From an uncultured Pelagibacteraceae bacterium (GTDB lineage Bacteria; Pseudomonadota; Alphaproteobacteria; Pelagibacterales; Pelagibacteraceae): a DNA stretch of 64,000 bases. Positions 35,284-43,780 of the stretch are shown here, in pieces. Below the pieces are notes generated by a model, which was not told the DNA's origin, did not search any database, and was given only the letters and a program-made list of their open reading frames with translations. Where the stretch lies: assembly GCA_902557785.1 (NCBI GenBank), contig CACEBP010000001.1, forward strand, positions 1 to 64,000, written 5' to 3'. How positions within the stretch are numbered: the first letter of the stretch is position 1; each line of letters opens with the position of its first letter. Position numbers and translations under genes: made by a program.

Positions 35284-35937
35284 TTATGCTTTTTTTACTT
35301 TAATTGGTTTTTTTCTATTTGGATAACAGCTTTTACAAATTTTACAAGTTATTCCATAACAATCTCGGGCTTTACAATATTCTCTTCCATACCATATTAT
35401 TTGCAGATGAAGCTTATTCCAATATTTTTTTGGAAAAATTTTCTTTAAATCCTTTTCTGTTTGAACAACGTTTTTTCCATTAGTTAAACCCCATCTTTGA
35501 GCTAATCTATGAATATGTGTATCTACGGGAAAAGCGGGAAAACCAAAACCTTGAGACATGACAACACTAGCAGTCTTGTGACCTACGCCAGGCAACTGTT
35601 CCAATTCTTCATAACTGCTTGGTACTTTACCTTTATATTTTTCAACTAAAGTTTTAGATAAATAAAATATACTTTTAGCTTTTACTCTAAATATTCCTAT
35701 TCTTTTTATTAATCGCTCAATTTTCCTTCTTCCAAGTTTTACAAAATGTGTTGGTTTATTATATTTTGGATAAATATCTTTTGTAACATTATTAACATTA
35801 ACATCCGTACATTGTGCTGAAAGCAATACAGAAACTAAAAGAGTAAAAGTATTTTTGTAATTTAGCGGTATAGGAACTCTTGGATAAGTTTTGTTCAATA
35901 TCCTTAATATAATTTTAGCTTTTTGTTTATTGTTCAC
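35284..35937 (-). CDS. nth: Endonuclease III (DNA glycosylase/AP lyase)
   Basis: 217 residues. Helix-hairpin-helix LPGVGHKTASVV with the catalytic Lys, and the Asp in VDTHIHRLAQRWG. Removes oxidised pyrimidines and cleaves AP sites. The C-terminal cysteine block CKARDCYGITCKICKSC does not show the canonical C-x6-C-x2-C-x5-C spacing of the 4Fe-4S cluster; spacing from the first Cys is x9, x2, x2, with one extra Cys inside. Overlaps dapB by 4 bases. Confidence 0.93.
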   Translation of the reverse strand: MNNKQKAKIILRILNKTYPRVPIPLNYKNTFTLLVSVLLSAQCTDVNVNNVTKDIYPKYNKPTHFVKLGRRKIERLIKRIGIFRVKAKSIFYLSKTLVEKYKGKVPSSYEELEQLPGVGHKTASVVMSQGFGFPAFPVDTHIHRLAQRWGLTNGKNVVQTEKDLKKIFPKKYWNKLHLQIIWYGREYCKARDCYGITCKICKSCYPNRKKPIKVKKA

Positions 35938-36710
35938 TTAAAGTTAAGAAGGTCTCTCATAGAATAAAGACCTGCTTTTTTAGACATCAACCATGTTGCA
36001 GCTGTTAATGCACCTTCTGAGTATAAAGCTCTGTCAAAAGACTCGTGGTTAAGCTTTATAATCTCTTTTCCACTAGAAAATCTAACTTCATGTTCACCAA
36101 CAACTTCCCCTTTACGAATTGAATTGAAATTAATTTTTTTTGCATAAGGAAATGATTTTTTATTAAAATACTTTCTTCCAATTAAATTGTAGAAATTTTT
36201 ATTTTTACCATCAGCTATTCCTTTACCTAACATTAAAGCTGTGCCTGACGGATAATCAACTTTATGTTTATGATGCACTTCATAGACTTTGCTTAGAAAA
36301 TTATTTCCAAGAGATTTTGAAGCAATTTCAGTCAAATACATAAGTAAATTTACTCCTAAACTCATGTTACCTGCTTTAAGTATTGGAATTTTTCTAGAAA
36401 ACTTTTTTATTAAATTTTCCTCTTTTTTTGAAAAACCTGTTGTTCCAATAACAACTCTTTTTTTTAACTTAGATGCTATTTTCAATATTTCAAGCGTGCA
36501 TTTAGGAACAGTAAAGTCTATTATCACATTTGATCTTTTAAATGCATCAACGCTGTTTTTTATAGGTTTTATCCCTGCAATCTTTTTATTTATTAATCTA
36601 TTTTCTGTTAAAGAAACCAATTTAAAACTTCTATTTTTTTTTGAGGATTTTATGAGTTGTTGGCCCATTCTTCCCATACATCCAGAAATAGATAAATTTA
36701 TTTTTCTCAT
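35934..36710 (-). CDS. dapB: 4-hydroxy-tetrahydrodipicolinate reductase
   Basis: 258 residues. NAD(P) motif SGCMGRMGQQLI, VIGTTGFSKKE, catalytic EVHHKHKVDYPSGTALMLG and C-terminal substrate loop. Reduces HTPA to tetrahydrodipicolinate in lysine/DAP synthesis, supplying peptidoglycan. The ATG overlaps the stop of a 56-codon membrane gene (ATGA). Confidence 0.96.
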   Translation of the reverse strand: MRKINLSISGCMGRMGQQLIKSSKKNRSFKLVSLTENRLINKKIAGIKPIKNSVDAFKRSNVIIDFTVPKCTLEILKIASKLKKRVVIGTTGFSKKEENLIKKFSRKIPILKAGNMSLGVNLLMYLTEIASKSLGNNFLSKVYEVHHKHKVDYPSGTALMLGKGIADGKNKNFYNLIGRKYFNKKSFPYAKKINFNSIRKGEVVGEHEVRFSSGKEIIKLNHESFDRALYSEGALTAATWLMSKKAGLYSMRDLLNFK

Positions 36711-36877
36711 AAACTAATAAAATAAATGATTACAATAATAACAAGTGTAATTATAGCCCAAATAGATAGATTTCTTAAAAATTCTTTTAATTTATAATTT
36801 GTGGATAGGAAACTCGGTAAAATTAAAATCAGTACTGCAATTAGAAAAATTGCAGACATTATTTGATCAGTGCTCAT
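36707..36877 (-). CDS. Small two-helix membrane protein between dnaJ and dapB
   Basis: 56 codons, ATG at 36875-36877, stop TGA overlapping the dapB start as ATGA. Translation starts MSTDQIMSAIFLIAVLILIL and has hydrophobic segments at about 7-25 and 38-55, around a loop TNYKLKEFLRNLSIW. By eye it resembles the N-terminal membrane region of alphaproteobacterial TIGR02281-type aspartyl proteases (L/S-rich helix, basic R/K loop, W helix), without any protease domain. Function unknown. The 4-base overlap and lack of other content in the 171-base space support it as a real gene. Confidence 0.7.
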   Translation of the reverse strand: MSTDQIMSAIFLIAVLILILPSFLSTNYKLKEFLRNLSIWAIITLVIIVIIYFISL

Positions 36878-36881
36878 TTAA

Positions 36882-38003
36882 TTAAGAATTTCTCCAGAAT
36901 TTCTTAGCTTTCTCAAAAAAACTTTTAATAACCGGATCAGGTTTATTACTTTCTATTTCATTAAATTCTTCAAGGATTTCTTTTTGTTTCTTAGTAAGTG
37001 AAGTTGGAACTTGAGTATTTATCCTTATATATAAATCCCCAAAGGCATTTCCTCTTAAAACTGGCATCCCTTTTCCTCTAAGTCTGAACTGTTTACCATG
37101 CTGTGTACCTGCAGGAATTTTAATTTTAGATTTACCTCCATCAATCGACGGGACCTCAACAGAAGTTCCAAGTGCAGCATTGGTAAATGAAATTGGAAGT
37201 TCGTAGTACAAATTCTCATCAGCTCTTTTAAAGATTTCGTGATTGTCTATAGATATGAATAAATACAAATCTCCACTTGTGCCACCTTTTGATCCCGCTT
37301 CACCTTTACCCGATACTCTTATTCTTGTACCATCATCAACACCTTTTGGAATTTTTACAGTCACATTTTCATTTGATTGTACTTTTCCGTTACCACTACA
37401 CTTGTTGCACGGATCATTAATCATCTCTCCGTATCCGCTACATTGAGGGCAAGTTTGTTGAACAGTAAAAAAACCTTGGTTGGTTCTTACTTTTCCCCTT
37501 CCAGAACAATAATCACATCTAACAGGCCTCGAACCTTTTGCAGCTCCACTCCCGGAACAAGAAGAACATGCTTTATAAGTAGTATATTTAACGTTTTTTT
37601 GAATACCTTTGTAAGCTTCTTCTAAATCTATACTTACATCATACCTTAAGTCATTTCCTCTATTGCTTGACCTTCTTGTGGAACCACCTGCTCCAAAATC
37701 GCTAAAAAAGTCCTCAAAAATATCTGAGAAAGATGAAGTATCAAATCCACCAAAACCTTGGCCACCTCCACCAGCTCCTTCAAAAGCTGCGTGACCAAAC
37801 TGATCATAGTTAGCTTTTCTCTTTTCATCTGAAAGAATATGATAAGCTTCACTAGCTTCTTTAAATTTTTCTTCAGAAGTTTTGTCGCCTTTAGTTTTAT
37901 CGGGATGATATTTAAGTGCTAGTTTTCTATATGCTTTTTTAATATCGTCTTTGGATGCAGATCTTGGAACACCTAAGACATCATAACAATCTCTTTTAGC
38001 CAC
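36882..38003 (-). CDS. dnaJ: Chaperone protein DnaJ
   Basis: 373 residues. J domain with HPD (KYHPDK near 30-36), Gly/Phe-rich region, four CxxCxGxG zinc repeats (CSSCSGSG, CDYCSGRG, CPQCSGYG, CNKCSGNG) and C-terminal substrate domains. Type I Hsp40 that stimulates DnaK ATPase. Twenty bases after dnaK, in the same leftward operon. Confidence 0.98.
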   Translation of the reverse strand: MAKRDCYDVLGVPRSASKDDIKKAYRKLALKYHPDKTKGDKTSEEKFKEASEAYHILSDEKRKANYDQFGHAAFEGAGGGGQGFGGFDTSSFSDIFEDFFSDFGAGGSTRRSSNRGNDLRYDVSIDLEEAYKGIQKNVKYTTYKACSSCSGSGAAKGSRPVRCDYCSGRGKVRTNQGFFTVQQTCPQCSGYGEMINDPCNKCSGNGKVQSNENVTVKIPKGVDDGTRIRVSGKGEAGSKGGTSGDLYLFISIDNHEIFKRADENLYYELPISFTNAALGTSVEVPSIDGGKSKIKIPAGTQHGKQFRLRGKGMPVLRGNAFGDLYIRINTQVPTSLTKKQKEILEEFNEIESNKPDPVIKSFFEKAKKFWRNS

Positions 38004-38023
38004 AGGACGTCTCCTTTATTTTC

Positions 38024-39958
38024 TTAGGCGCTTTTTTCTTTATCTTCTTCTTTTTCTTTTATGTCTTCAAAATCGGCATCAACTACATTATCTTTATCTT
38101 TGTCGTTAGGTTTTGCATCTTTTGAGGCATCTGATTGACCTGCCCCTGGTTTTTGTTGACTTTTGTAAACCGCTTCACCTAATTTCATTGAAACTTGTAT
38201 TAAGCTCTGCGTTTTTTTCTTAATATCTTCGGAGTCTTTTCCTTCTAAAGATTTCTTCAGATCAGAGATACCGTTTTCGATAGCTTTCTTTTCTTCGGCT
38301 GAAATTTTATCTCCATGTTCTTTTAAACTCTTTTCTGTAGAAAAAATTAGACTATCTGCTTGGTTTCTAGCATCAACAGACTCTCTCTTCTTTTTATCCG
38401 CTTCCTTATTTGCTTCAGCATCTTTAACCATTTTATTAATTTCTTCATCAGATAAACCACCTGAAGCTTGAATTTGAATTTTTTGCTCTTTACCAGTGCC
38501 TTTGTCTTTCGCAGATACATTTACAATTCCATTAGCATCTATATCAAATGTAACTTCAATTTGAGGAGTTCCCCTTGCAGCTGGAGGTATACCTACCAAC
38601 TCAAAGTTTCCTAGAATTTTGTTGTCTGCAGCCATCTCCCTTTCACCTTGTAATACTCTAATTGAAACTGCAGGTTGGTTATCTTCTGCCGTAGAGAAAA
38701 CCTGACTTTTCTTCGTAGGTATAGTTGTATTTTTTTCAATTAACTTAGTAGAGACACCTCCTAAAGTTTCAATTCCTAATGAAAGAGGAGTTACGTCTAA
38801 AAGTAATACATCTTTTACGTCACCTTGAAGCACTCCACCTTGTATAGCAGCCCCCATAGCTACAACTTCATCAGGATTTACACTCTTGTTTGGCTCTTTT
38901 CCAAAAAAGTTTTTAACAGTTTCTATTATTTTAGGCATTCTTGTCATACCACCTACTAGAACAATTTCGTTAATTTCTGCTGCTGAAAAACCTGAGTCCT
39001 TTAAAGCAGTTTTACAAGGCTCTAAAGTTCTATCTACCAATCCTTGAACTAAAGCCTCCAGTTTAGCCCTAGTAAATTTTAAGTTTAAATGTTTAGGGCC
39101 AGTTTTATCGGCTGTTATAAATGGTAAATTTATTTCTGTTTGAGCTGCAGATGACAGTTCTATTTTTGCTTTTTCAGCTGCTTCTTTTAATCTTTGAAGT
39201 GCAAGTTTATCTGATTTTAAATCTATACCATTGTCTTTTTTAAATTCATTTGCAAGATATTCAACAATAGCATCGTCAAAATCTTCCCCACCTAGAAAAG
39301 TGTCACCATTAGTTGATTTAACCTCGAAAACTCCATCGCCAATTTCTAATATAGATATATCAAATGTACCTCCACCTAAATCATAAACAGCTATTTTCTT
39401 ACCGCCTTTTTTATCCAAACCATAAGCCAAAGAAGCTGCAGTTGGTTCATTAATGATTCTTAAAACTTCTAAGCCAGCAATTTTACCGGCGTCTTTTGTC
39501 GCCTGTCTTTGCGAGTCGTTAAAATAAGCAGGCACAGTTATAACAGCCTTAGTCACAGCTTGACCTAAATATTTTTCAGCTGTTTCTTTCATTTTTTGCA
39601 ATACAAATGCAGAAATTTGTGCAGGGGAAAATTTTTTCCCTTTACCTTCTACCCAAGCATCGCCATTTTCTGATTTAACAATTTTATATGGAACTTTTGA
39701 AATATCTTTTTGGACCGAAGGACCATCAAACTTTCTGCCTATTAGTCTTTTAGCTGCAAAAATTGTATCCCCAGCATTGGTTACTGCCTGTCTCTTTGCA
39801 GGTTGACCAACTAATTTTTCTTCACCTTCTAAAAAAGCAACTACAGAAGGCGTAGTTCTAGCTCCTTCAGTATTTTCTAAAACCTTAGCTTGTGAGCCAT
39901 CCATTATGGCGACACATGAATTTGTTGTTCCTAAATCTATTCCTATTACTTTACTCAT
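38024..39958 (-). CDS. dnaK: Chaperone protein DnaK (Hsp70)
   Basis: 644 residues. [12 protein letters not shown] at the N-terminus, [13 protein letters not shown] and GGMTRMPKI in the nucleotide-binding domain, substrate-binding domain and helical lid, with a charged tail. Central chaperone with GrpE and DnaJ. An RpoH-type promoter (39984-40012) lies in the 54-base gap after grpE, giving dnaK its own heat-shock transcription start. Confidence 0.99.
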   Translation of the reverse strand: MSKVIGIDLGTTNSCVAIMDGSQAKVLENTEGARTTPSVVAFLEGEEKLVGQPAKRQAVTNAGDTIFAAKRLIGRKFDGPSVQKDISKVPYKIVKSENGDAWVEGKGKKFSPAQISAFVLQKMKETAEKYLGQAVTKAVITVPAYFNDSQRQATKDAGKIAGLEVLRIINEPTAASLAYGLDKKGGKKIAVYDLGGGTFDISILEIGDGVFEVKSTNGDTFLGGEDFDDAIVEYLANEFKKDNGIDLKSDKLALQRLKEAAEKAKIELSSAAQTEINLPFITADKTGPKHLNLKFTRAKLEALVQGLVDRTLEPCKTALKDSGFSAAEINEIVLVGGMTRMPKIIETVKNFFGKEPNKSVNPDEVVAMGAAIQGGVLQGDVKDVLLLDVTPLSLGIETLGGVSTKLIEKNTTIPTKKSQVFSTAEDNQPAVSIRVLQGEREMAADNKILGNFELVGIPPAARGTPQIEVTFDIDANGIVNVSAKDKGTGKEQKIQIQASGGLSDEEINKMVKDAEANKEADKKKRESVDARNQADSLIFSTEKSLKEHGDKISAEEKKAIENGISDLKKSLEGKDSEDIKKKTQSLIQVSMKLGEAVYKSQQKPGAGQSDASKDAKPNDKDKDNVVDADFEDIKEKEEDKEKSA

Positions 39959-39983
39959 TAATTAATTCCTTTTGTTAATCTCT

Positions 39984-40012
39984 ATATGGGTGTTATTTTT
40001 TCATCTACAAGG
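39984..40012 (-). promoter_or_regulatory. Sigma-32 (RpoH) type promoter of dnaK
   Basis: Minus strand: CTTGTAG (-35, consensus CTTGAAA) with 14 bases to CCCATAT (-10, consensus CCCATNT). CTTG to CCCATAT spacing is 17 bases, the heat-shock spacing seen in alphaproteobacteria. The -35 touches the grpE stop, and AAAGGA before dnaK provides the ribosome-binding site. Confidence 0.65.
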
Positions 40013-40615
40013 CTATTTTTTCTCTTTTTTATCGTTATTTTCTTGGTCTTTAGATGGTTTCATCTTCGATACGCTTACAAGTGCGGGTCTAAGCAATCTA
40101 TCACCCATCATATATCCAGCTTGAATTTCATTCAGTATTGTACCTGGATCAGCTTTTTCGTTTTCAATCTCTGACATTGCTTGATGATAATTTGGATCGA
40201 ATTTTTTGTTTTGTGACTCAATTTTTTTAATTCTATTTTTTTCAAATATTGAGATCAAATCTTTTTCCACAATTGTTATGTTTTCTAAAAATCTGTCTAG
40301 ATCTTTGTTTTCTTTTAATTTTTCATCGTTTTTAATTGCTTCTTTTGCTCTTTGCAGATTGTCCAAAATAGCTAAGCTTTCCTTCGCAAAATTAAATGAA
40401 CCAAATTCAAACGCATCTTTAATTTCTTTTTCAAATCTTCTTCTTTGGTTTTCAATTTCAGCTAATGATCTTAGCAATTTTTCTTCAGTGTCCTTGAGTT
40501 TTTCTTCAATAGTTTTTTCATTGATCTCATTTGTTGTCGAAGATTTGGATTTCTCAGTCTCCTCATCCTGTATTGCCTTTTCTTCAAAGTTTTCTTCTAT
40601 ATTTTTTTTACTCAT
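40013..40615 (-). CDS. grpE: Nucleotide exchange factor GrpE
   Basis: 200 residues. Acidic N-terminus, long coiled coil (about 35-110), and the C-terminal DnaK-contact block with FDPNYHQAMSEIENEKADPGT and GYMMGDRLLRPALVSVSK. Releases ADP from DnaK. First gene of the leftward operon, divergent from rdgB across 45 bases. No CIRCE element seen upstream. Confidence 0.95.
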   Translation of the reverse strand: MSKKNIEENFEEKAIQDEETEKSKSSTTNEINEKTIEEKLKDTEEKLLRSLAEIENQRRRFEKEIKDAFEFGSFNFAKESLAILDNLQRAKEAIKNDEKLKENKDLDRFLENITIVEKDLISIFEKNRIKKIESQNKKFDPNYHQAMSEIENEKADPGTILNEIQAGYMMGDRLLRPALVSVSKMKPSKDQENNDKKEKK

Positions 40616-40660
40616 TTAACTTGCTATATAGTGAGTAGTTATTAAATTACTAGATCAAAT

Positions 40661-41236
40661 ATGAAAAAAATTTTAATAGGAACCCATAATAATGGAAAAT
40701 TTAAAGAAATTAGCGCTTTAATTTCAAAAAAATACAAAAAAATTTCACCAATTAAACTAAATATTAAAAGCCCAAAAGAAACTGGAAAATCATTCATTGC
40801 AAATTCTAGACTTAAAGCTAATTTTTTTTCTAAATTTGTGGACTATCCTATAATCTCAGATGACTCTGGTTTATGTATTCAAGCGTTGAATGGTCAACCA
40901 GGAATATATTCTGCAAGACTGGCAAAAAAGCATGGTAGTTTTTTTAATGCTATGAAGTTTATTTTAAAAAAAATGAAAAAGAAAAAGAATAGAAAAGCTA
41001 CTTTTGTATGCAGTCTTTCATACAAAAAACATAGAGGAAAAATGATATCTGTAGAAGGTAAATTAAGGGGAAATATTTCATCTAAAATAATAGGCAAAAG
41101 AGGTTTTGGTTATGATCCAATTTTTATCCCAGTAAAAAAAAAGATTACTTTTGGCCAAATGTTAAAGTCCAAAAAAATTAGGATGGATCATAGATTCATT
41201 GCCTTTCAGAAATTAAAAAAAAGAATTAAAATTTGA
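40661..41236 (+). CDS. rdgB: Non-canonical purine NTP pyrophosphatase (RdgB/HAM1)
   Basis: 191 residues. IGTHNNGKFKEI at the N-terminus, DDSGLCIQALNGQPGIYSAR, and GFGYDPIFIP, all family signatures. Removes dITP/XTP from the nucleotide pool. The 3' half is very Lys-rich. Overlaps the convergent LpoA-like gene by 11 bases. It usually follows hrcA/rph near grpE in alphaproteobacteria; those genes are absent here. Confidence 0.95.
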   Translation: MKKILIGTHNNGKFKEISALISKKYKKISPIKLNIKSPKETGKSFIANSRLKANFFSKFVDYPIISDDSGLCIQALNGQPGIYSARLAKKHGSFFNAMKFILKKMKKKKNRKATFVCSLSYKKHRGKMISVEGKLRGNISSKIIGKRGFGYDPIFIPVKKKITFGQMLKSKKIRMDHRFIAFQKLKKRIKI

Positions 41237-42380
41237 CAAATTTTTTATTATCTATTTTATAAATATCCAACTCTTGTATCACTTTACCGTTGTTAAAACT
41301 AAATGTTCCAATTTTTCCCTTTATTTTATTTTTAAACAAAAAGTCACTAATAGAATTAATTTTTCCATTTTTTTTCCATGCATAATAAATTAAACCAAGA
41401 GCATCATATGCTAAGATGGATATTTCATTGGGATATATTTTGAATTTATTGAAGTATTTATTATTATATCTTTTAAATTCTTTATAATTTACTGAGGGAT
41501 AGTATAAACTTTTAATTGTATTTTCGTAAAATATGCTTTCATCAAACCATTGATTAATTGTAGTAAACAAAACATCATTTTGGTTTACATCGGTGTAGAC
41601 TAAAGAAGTCAAAACACTTTTCAAGGTATTCCCAAAATCAATAATAATTATAGAGTCAAAATTTACTTTACCTAAAGTGTATAATTGTTCGAGACGCTCT
41701 AATTCCTTAATCGATTGCTCATCCTCTTTATCTTCAAACATTTTTTTCCTAAGTTCTAAATTTCTTTTCCTTTGTGTATAATTAGTTAAATCTTCTATTT
41801 CACCAGTAAGAACTTCTGGATTGGGGCTGTAAGCAAATGTTCTAAAGTTATTGATCTCTAAATTTTCTAATTTATTTTCAATAAATTCTAAATATTCATT
41901 TTTTGGGTAGATTATAATTGTTTTCTTTTTTTTTTGTTTTTTTATAAACTCTGTTAAAGCAATTAATTGAGACTCTAAACTTACACCAATACTAATTATA
42001 TTTTTTGAAAATTCAGGACTGATGTTTGATGGAGAGATAAATATTAAATCATTATATCTCTTTACATGATTAAATTCATCAAAAGTTGTCGGTCCAATGA
42101 TAATTTTTATTCCTGATAATTTAAATTCCTCAATCGCTGATTTTAGTTTTTCTTCATTTTTGAAACCGGTATCCCTTGGAACAATGACAACATTTTTATC
42201 ATTTATTTCTTCAAGAGCTAATTGTAATGAGTACAATAAAGAATTACCAATTTCGCTGTATGGTCCAGAAAGAGGTGCCAGTAAACCAACTTTAAGTGTT
42301 TTATTGTTCTCATTACTTAATAGATTAGAATTAAATAAAAATATTATATAAAATATTGATAAAAAAAATTTAATTTTCAT
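41226..42380 (-). CDS. LpoA-like periplasmic binding-fold protein (PBP activator)
   Basis: 384 residues from the ATG at 42378-42380, with signal peptide MKIKFFLSIFYIIFLFNSNL. A longer in-frame extension to 42500 would run antisense through rsmI and lacks support. The mature part has a type I periplasmic-binding fold (KVGLLAPLSGPYSEIGNSLLYSLQLALEEI, IKIIIGPTTFDEF, VLFTTINQWFDESIF). Branched-chain amino acid-binding and LpoA proteins share this fold. Neighbouring rsmI and BON lipoprotein recreate the E. coli lpoA region, so an LpoA-type activator of a peptidoglycan synthase is favoured. No lipobox is seen. Confidence 0.7.
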   Translation of the reverse strand: MKIKFFLSIFYIIFLFNSNLLSNENNKTLKVGLLAPLSGPYSEIGNSLLYSLQLALEEINDKNVVIVPRDTGFKNEEKLKSAIEEFKLSGIKIIIGPTTFDEFNHVKRYNDLIFISPSNISPEFSKNIISIGVSLESQLIALTEFIKKQKKKKTIIIYPKNEYLEFIENKLENLEINNFRTFAYSPNPEVLTGEIEDLTNYTQRKRNLELRKKMFEDKEDEQSIKELERLEQLYTLGKVNFDSIIIIDFGNTLKSVLTSLVYTDVNQNDVLFTTINQWFDESIFYENTIKSLYYPSVNYKEFKRYNNKYFNKFKIYPNEISILAYDALGLIYYAWKKNGKINSISDFLFKNKIKGKIGTFSFNNGKVIQELDIYKIDNKKFVKF

Positions 42381-42381
42381 A

Positions 42382-43221
42382 ATGAAACTTCTCACCAATA
42401 ATTTATATATTGTTTCAACACCCATAGGTAACTTAGATGATATCACATTAAGAGCACTTGAGGTTTTAAAAAAATCAGACATTATTCTTTGCGAAGACAC
42501 AAGACGATCAATTAAATTATTAAGTCATTATAAAATTAAAAAAAAGTTAATTTCTTACCACAAATTTAATGAGCAAAAGCAATTAACTAGTATTATAAAA
42601 TATTCTAAAGAGGGCAAAATTTTGTCTTTGGTATCAGATGCAGGCACACCATTATTATCTGACCCAGGAAGAATATTAGTAAATGAATGTTTAAAAAACG
42701 GAATACAGGTAATCCCCATTCCCGGCGTTTCATCGATCACTTCATCTATGAGCGTTTCTGGTTTTAAAGATCAATTTTTATTCTATGGATTTTTACCAAA
42801 AACTCAAAATGAGCTAGAAAAAGTTTTAATGGGCTTATCTCAAAATAAATTTACTCAAGTATTTTTTATTCCTTCAAAGAAATTAAATTTTTATATCGAT
42901 AGTTTTAAGAAGTTTTTTTCTGGTAGAAAAATTTTAATAGCAAAAGAGATCACCAAAATTCATGAGGCATTTATAAGAGAAGATATAGATAGTTTAAAAA
43001 CATTTAAAAACCCTATAAAGGGAGAGTTAACAATAATTATTTCAGAAAAAAAAAACCAAGATAAAATTTTCGATGAAAAAAAAATTGTGAATAAAATAAA
43101 AAAATATTTAAAAAATCATAGTTTGAAAGATACTGTTAACATAATTTTAGAAACCGAAAAAATAAATAAAAATAAAATTTATGAGTTATGTTTAAAAATT
43201 AAAAATGAAAAAAATTCTTAG
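42382..43221 (+). CDS. rsmI: 16S rRNA (cytidine-2'-O) methyltransferase RsmI
   Basis: 279 residues. YIVSTPIGNLDDITLRALEVL at the start, EDTRRSIKLL, SDAGTPLLSDPG and PIPGVSS are the tetrapyrrole-methylase-type signatures of RsmI. Methylates the ribose of C1402 in 16S rRNA. The start is one base from that of the divergent LpoA-like gene (CATAATG). Overlaps the BON gene by 17 bases. Confidence 0.95.
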   Translation: MKLLTNNLYIVSTPIGNLDDITLRALEVLKKSDIILCEDTRRSIKLLSHYKIKKKLISYHKFNEQKQLTSIIKYSKEGKILSLVSDAGTPLLSDPGRILVNECLKNGIQVIPIPGVSSITSSMSVSGFKDQFLFYGFLPKTQNELEKVLMGLSQNKFTQVFFIPSKKLNFYIDSFKKFFSGRKILIAKEITKIHEAFIREDIDSLKTFKNPIKGELTIIISEKKNQDKIFDEKKIVNKIKKYLKNHSLKDTVNIILETEKINKNKIYELCLKIKNEKNS

Positions 43222-43780
43222 CCTAATCTTATTATTATTAACATCTTGTACATCTGCATCTCAATTTGGAGCTGGTGTTAATATTACATTTGATCCAAGA
43301 ACTATTGGAATGCAAATTGACGATACTATTATGCAAAAAAACCTTTCCGCGAGATTAGCACTTGCTGATAAAAAATATTTTTTATCGATACAATCTGAAG
43401 TTCTTGATGGAAGAATTTTTTTATCAGGAAAAGTGGATGAACCAGAGGAAAAAATAAAGATAACAAAAATGGCATGGGAAACTAAAGGAGTTCGTGCTGT
43501 AAAAAATGCTATAACTATTAAGGGACAAAGTAATTTCAAAAGTACTGCTAAAGATATATTAATTACTAGCCAATTGAGGACGGCTTTAATTTTTAACAAA
43601 AAAACAAAGGCAAGAAATTATACATTAGAAACAGTTAACAAAAATATTTATATTTTTGGAATTGCAATGGATGCGGAAGAAAAAAAAGAGGTAATTAATG
43701 AAGCAAATAAGATTTATGACGTTGAAGAAATCATTCCTTCAATTTATTTAGCCTCTGAATTAAGCAGAACTAAACTTTAA
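43205..43780 (+). CDS. BON-domain lipoprotein (DolP/YraP-like)
   Basis: 191 residues. Signal peptide with lipobox LLLTSC|T (Cys about 15), then two BON domains (about 50-105 and 115-180: LDGRIFLSGKVDEPEEKIKI and KNIYIFGIAMDAEEKKEV). DolP-type proteins bind anionic phospholipid in the outer membrane and protect envelope integrity. The E. coli order rsmI-lpoA-yraN-diaA-dolP is kept without yraN and diaA. 3' end overlaps the convergent malic enzyme gene by 4 bases. Confidence 0.86.
   Translation: MKKILSLILLLLTSCTSASQFGAGVNITFDPRTIGMQIDDTIMQKNLSARLALADKKYFLSIQSEVLDGRIFLSGKVDEPEEKIKITKMAWETKGVRAVKNAITIKGQSNFKSTAKDILITSQLRTALIFNKKTKARNYTLETVNKNIYIFGIAMDAEEKKEVINEANKIYDVEEIIPSIYLASELSRTKL

Noticed and set aside
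40616-40660. CIRCE element or RpoH promoter before grpE
   Set aside because: No TTAGCACTC-type inverted repeat and no CTTG/CCCAT pair in the 45-base gap.
42381-42500. A 40-residue N-terminal extension of the LpoA-like protein
   Set aside because: Antisense to the rsmI catalytic region; the signal peptide begins at the ATG 42378-42380.
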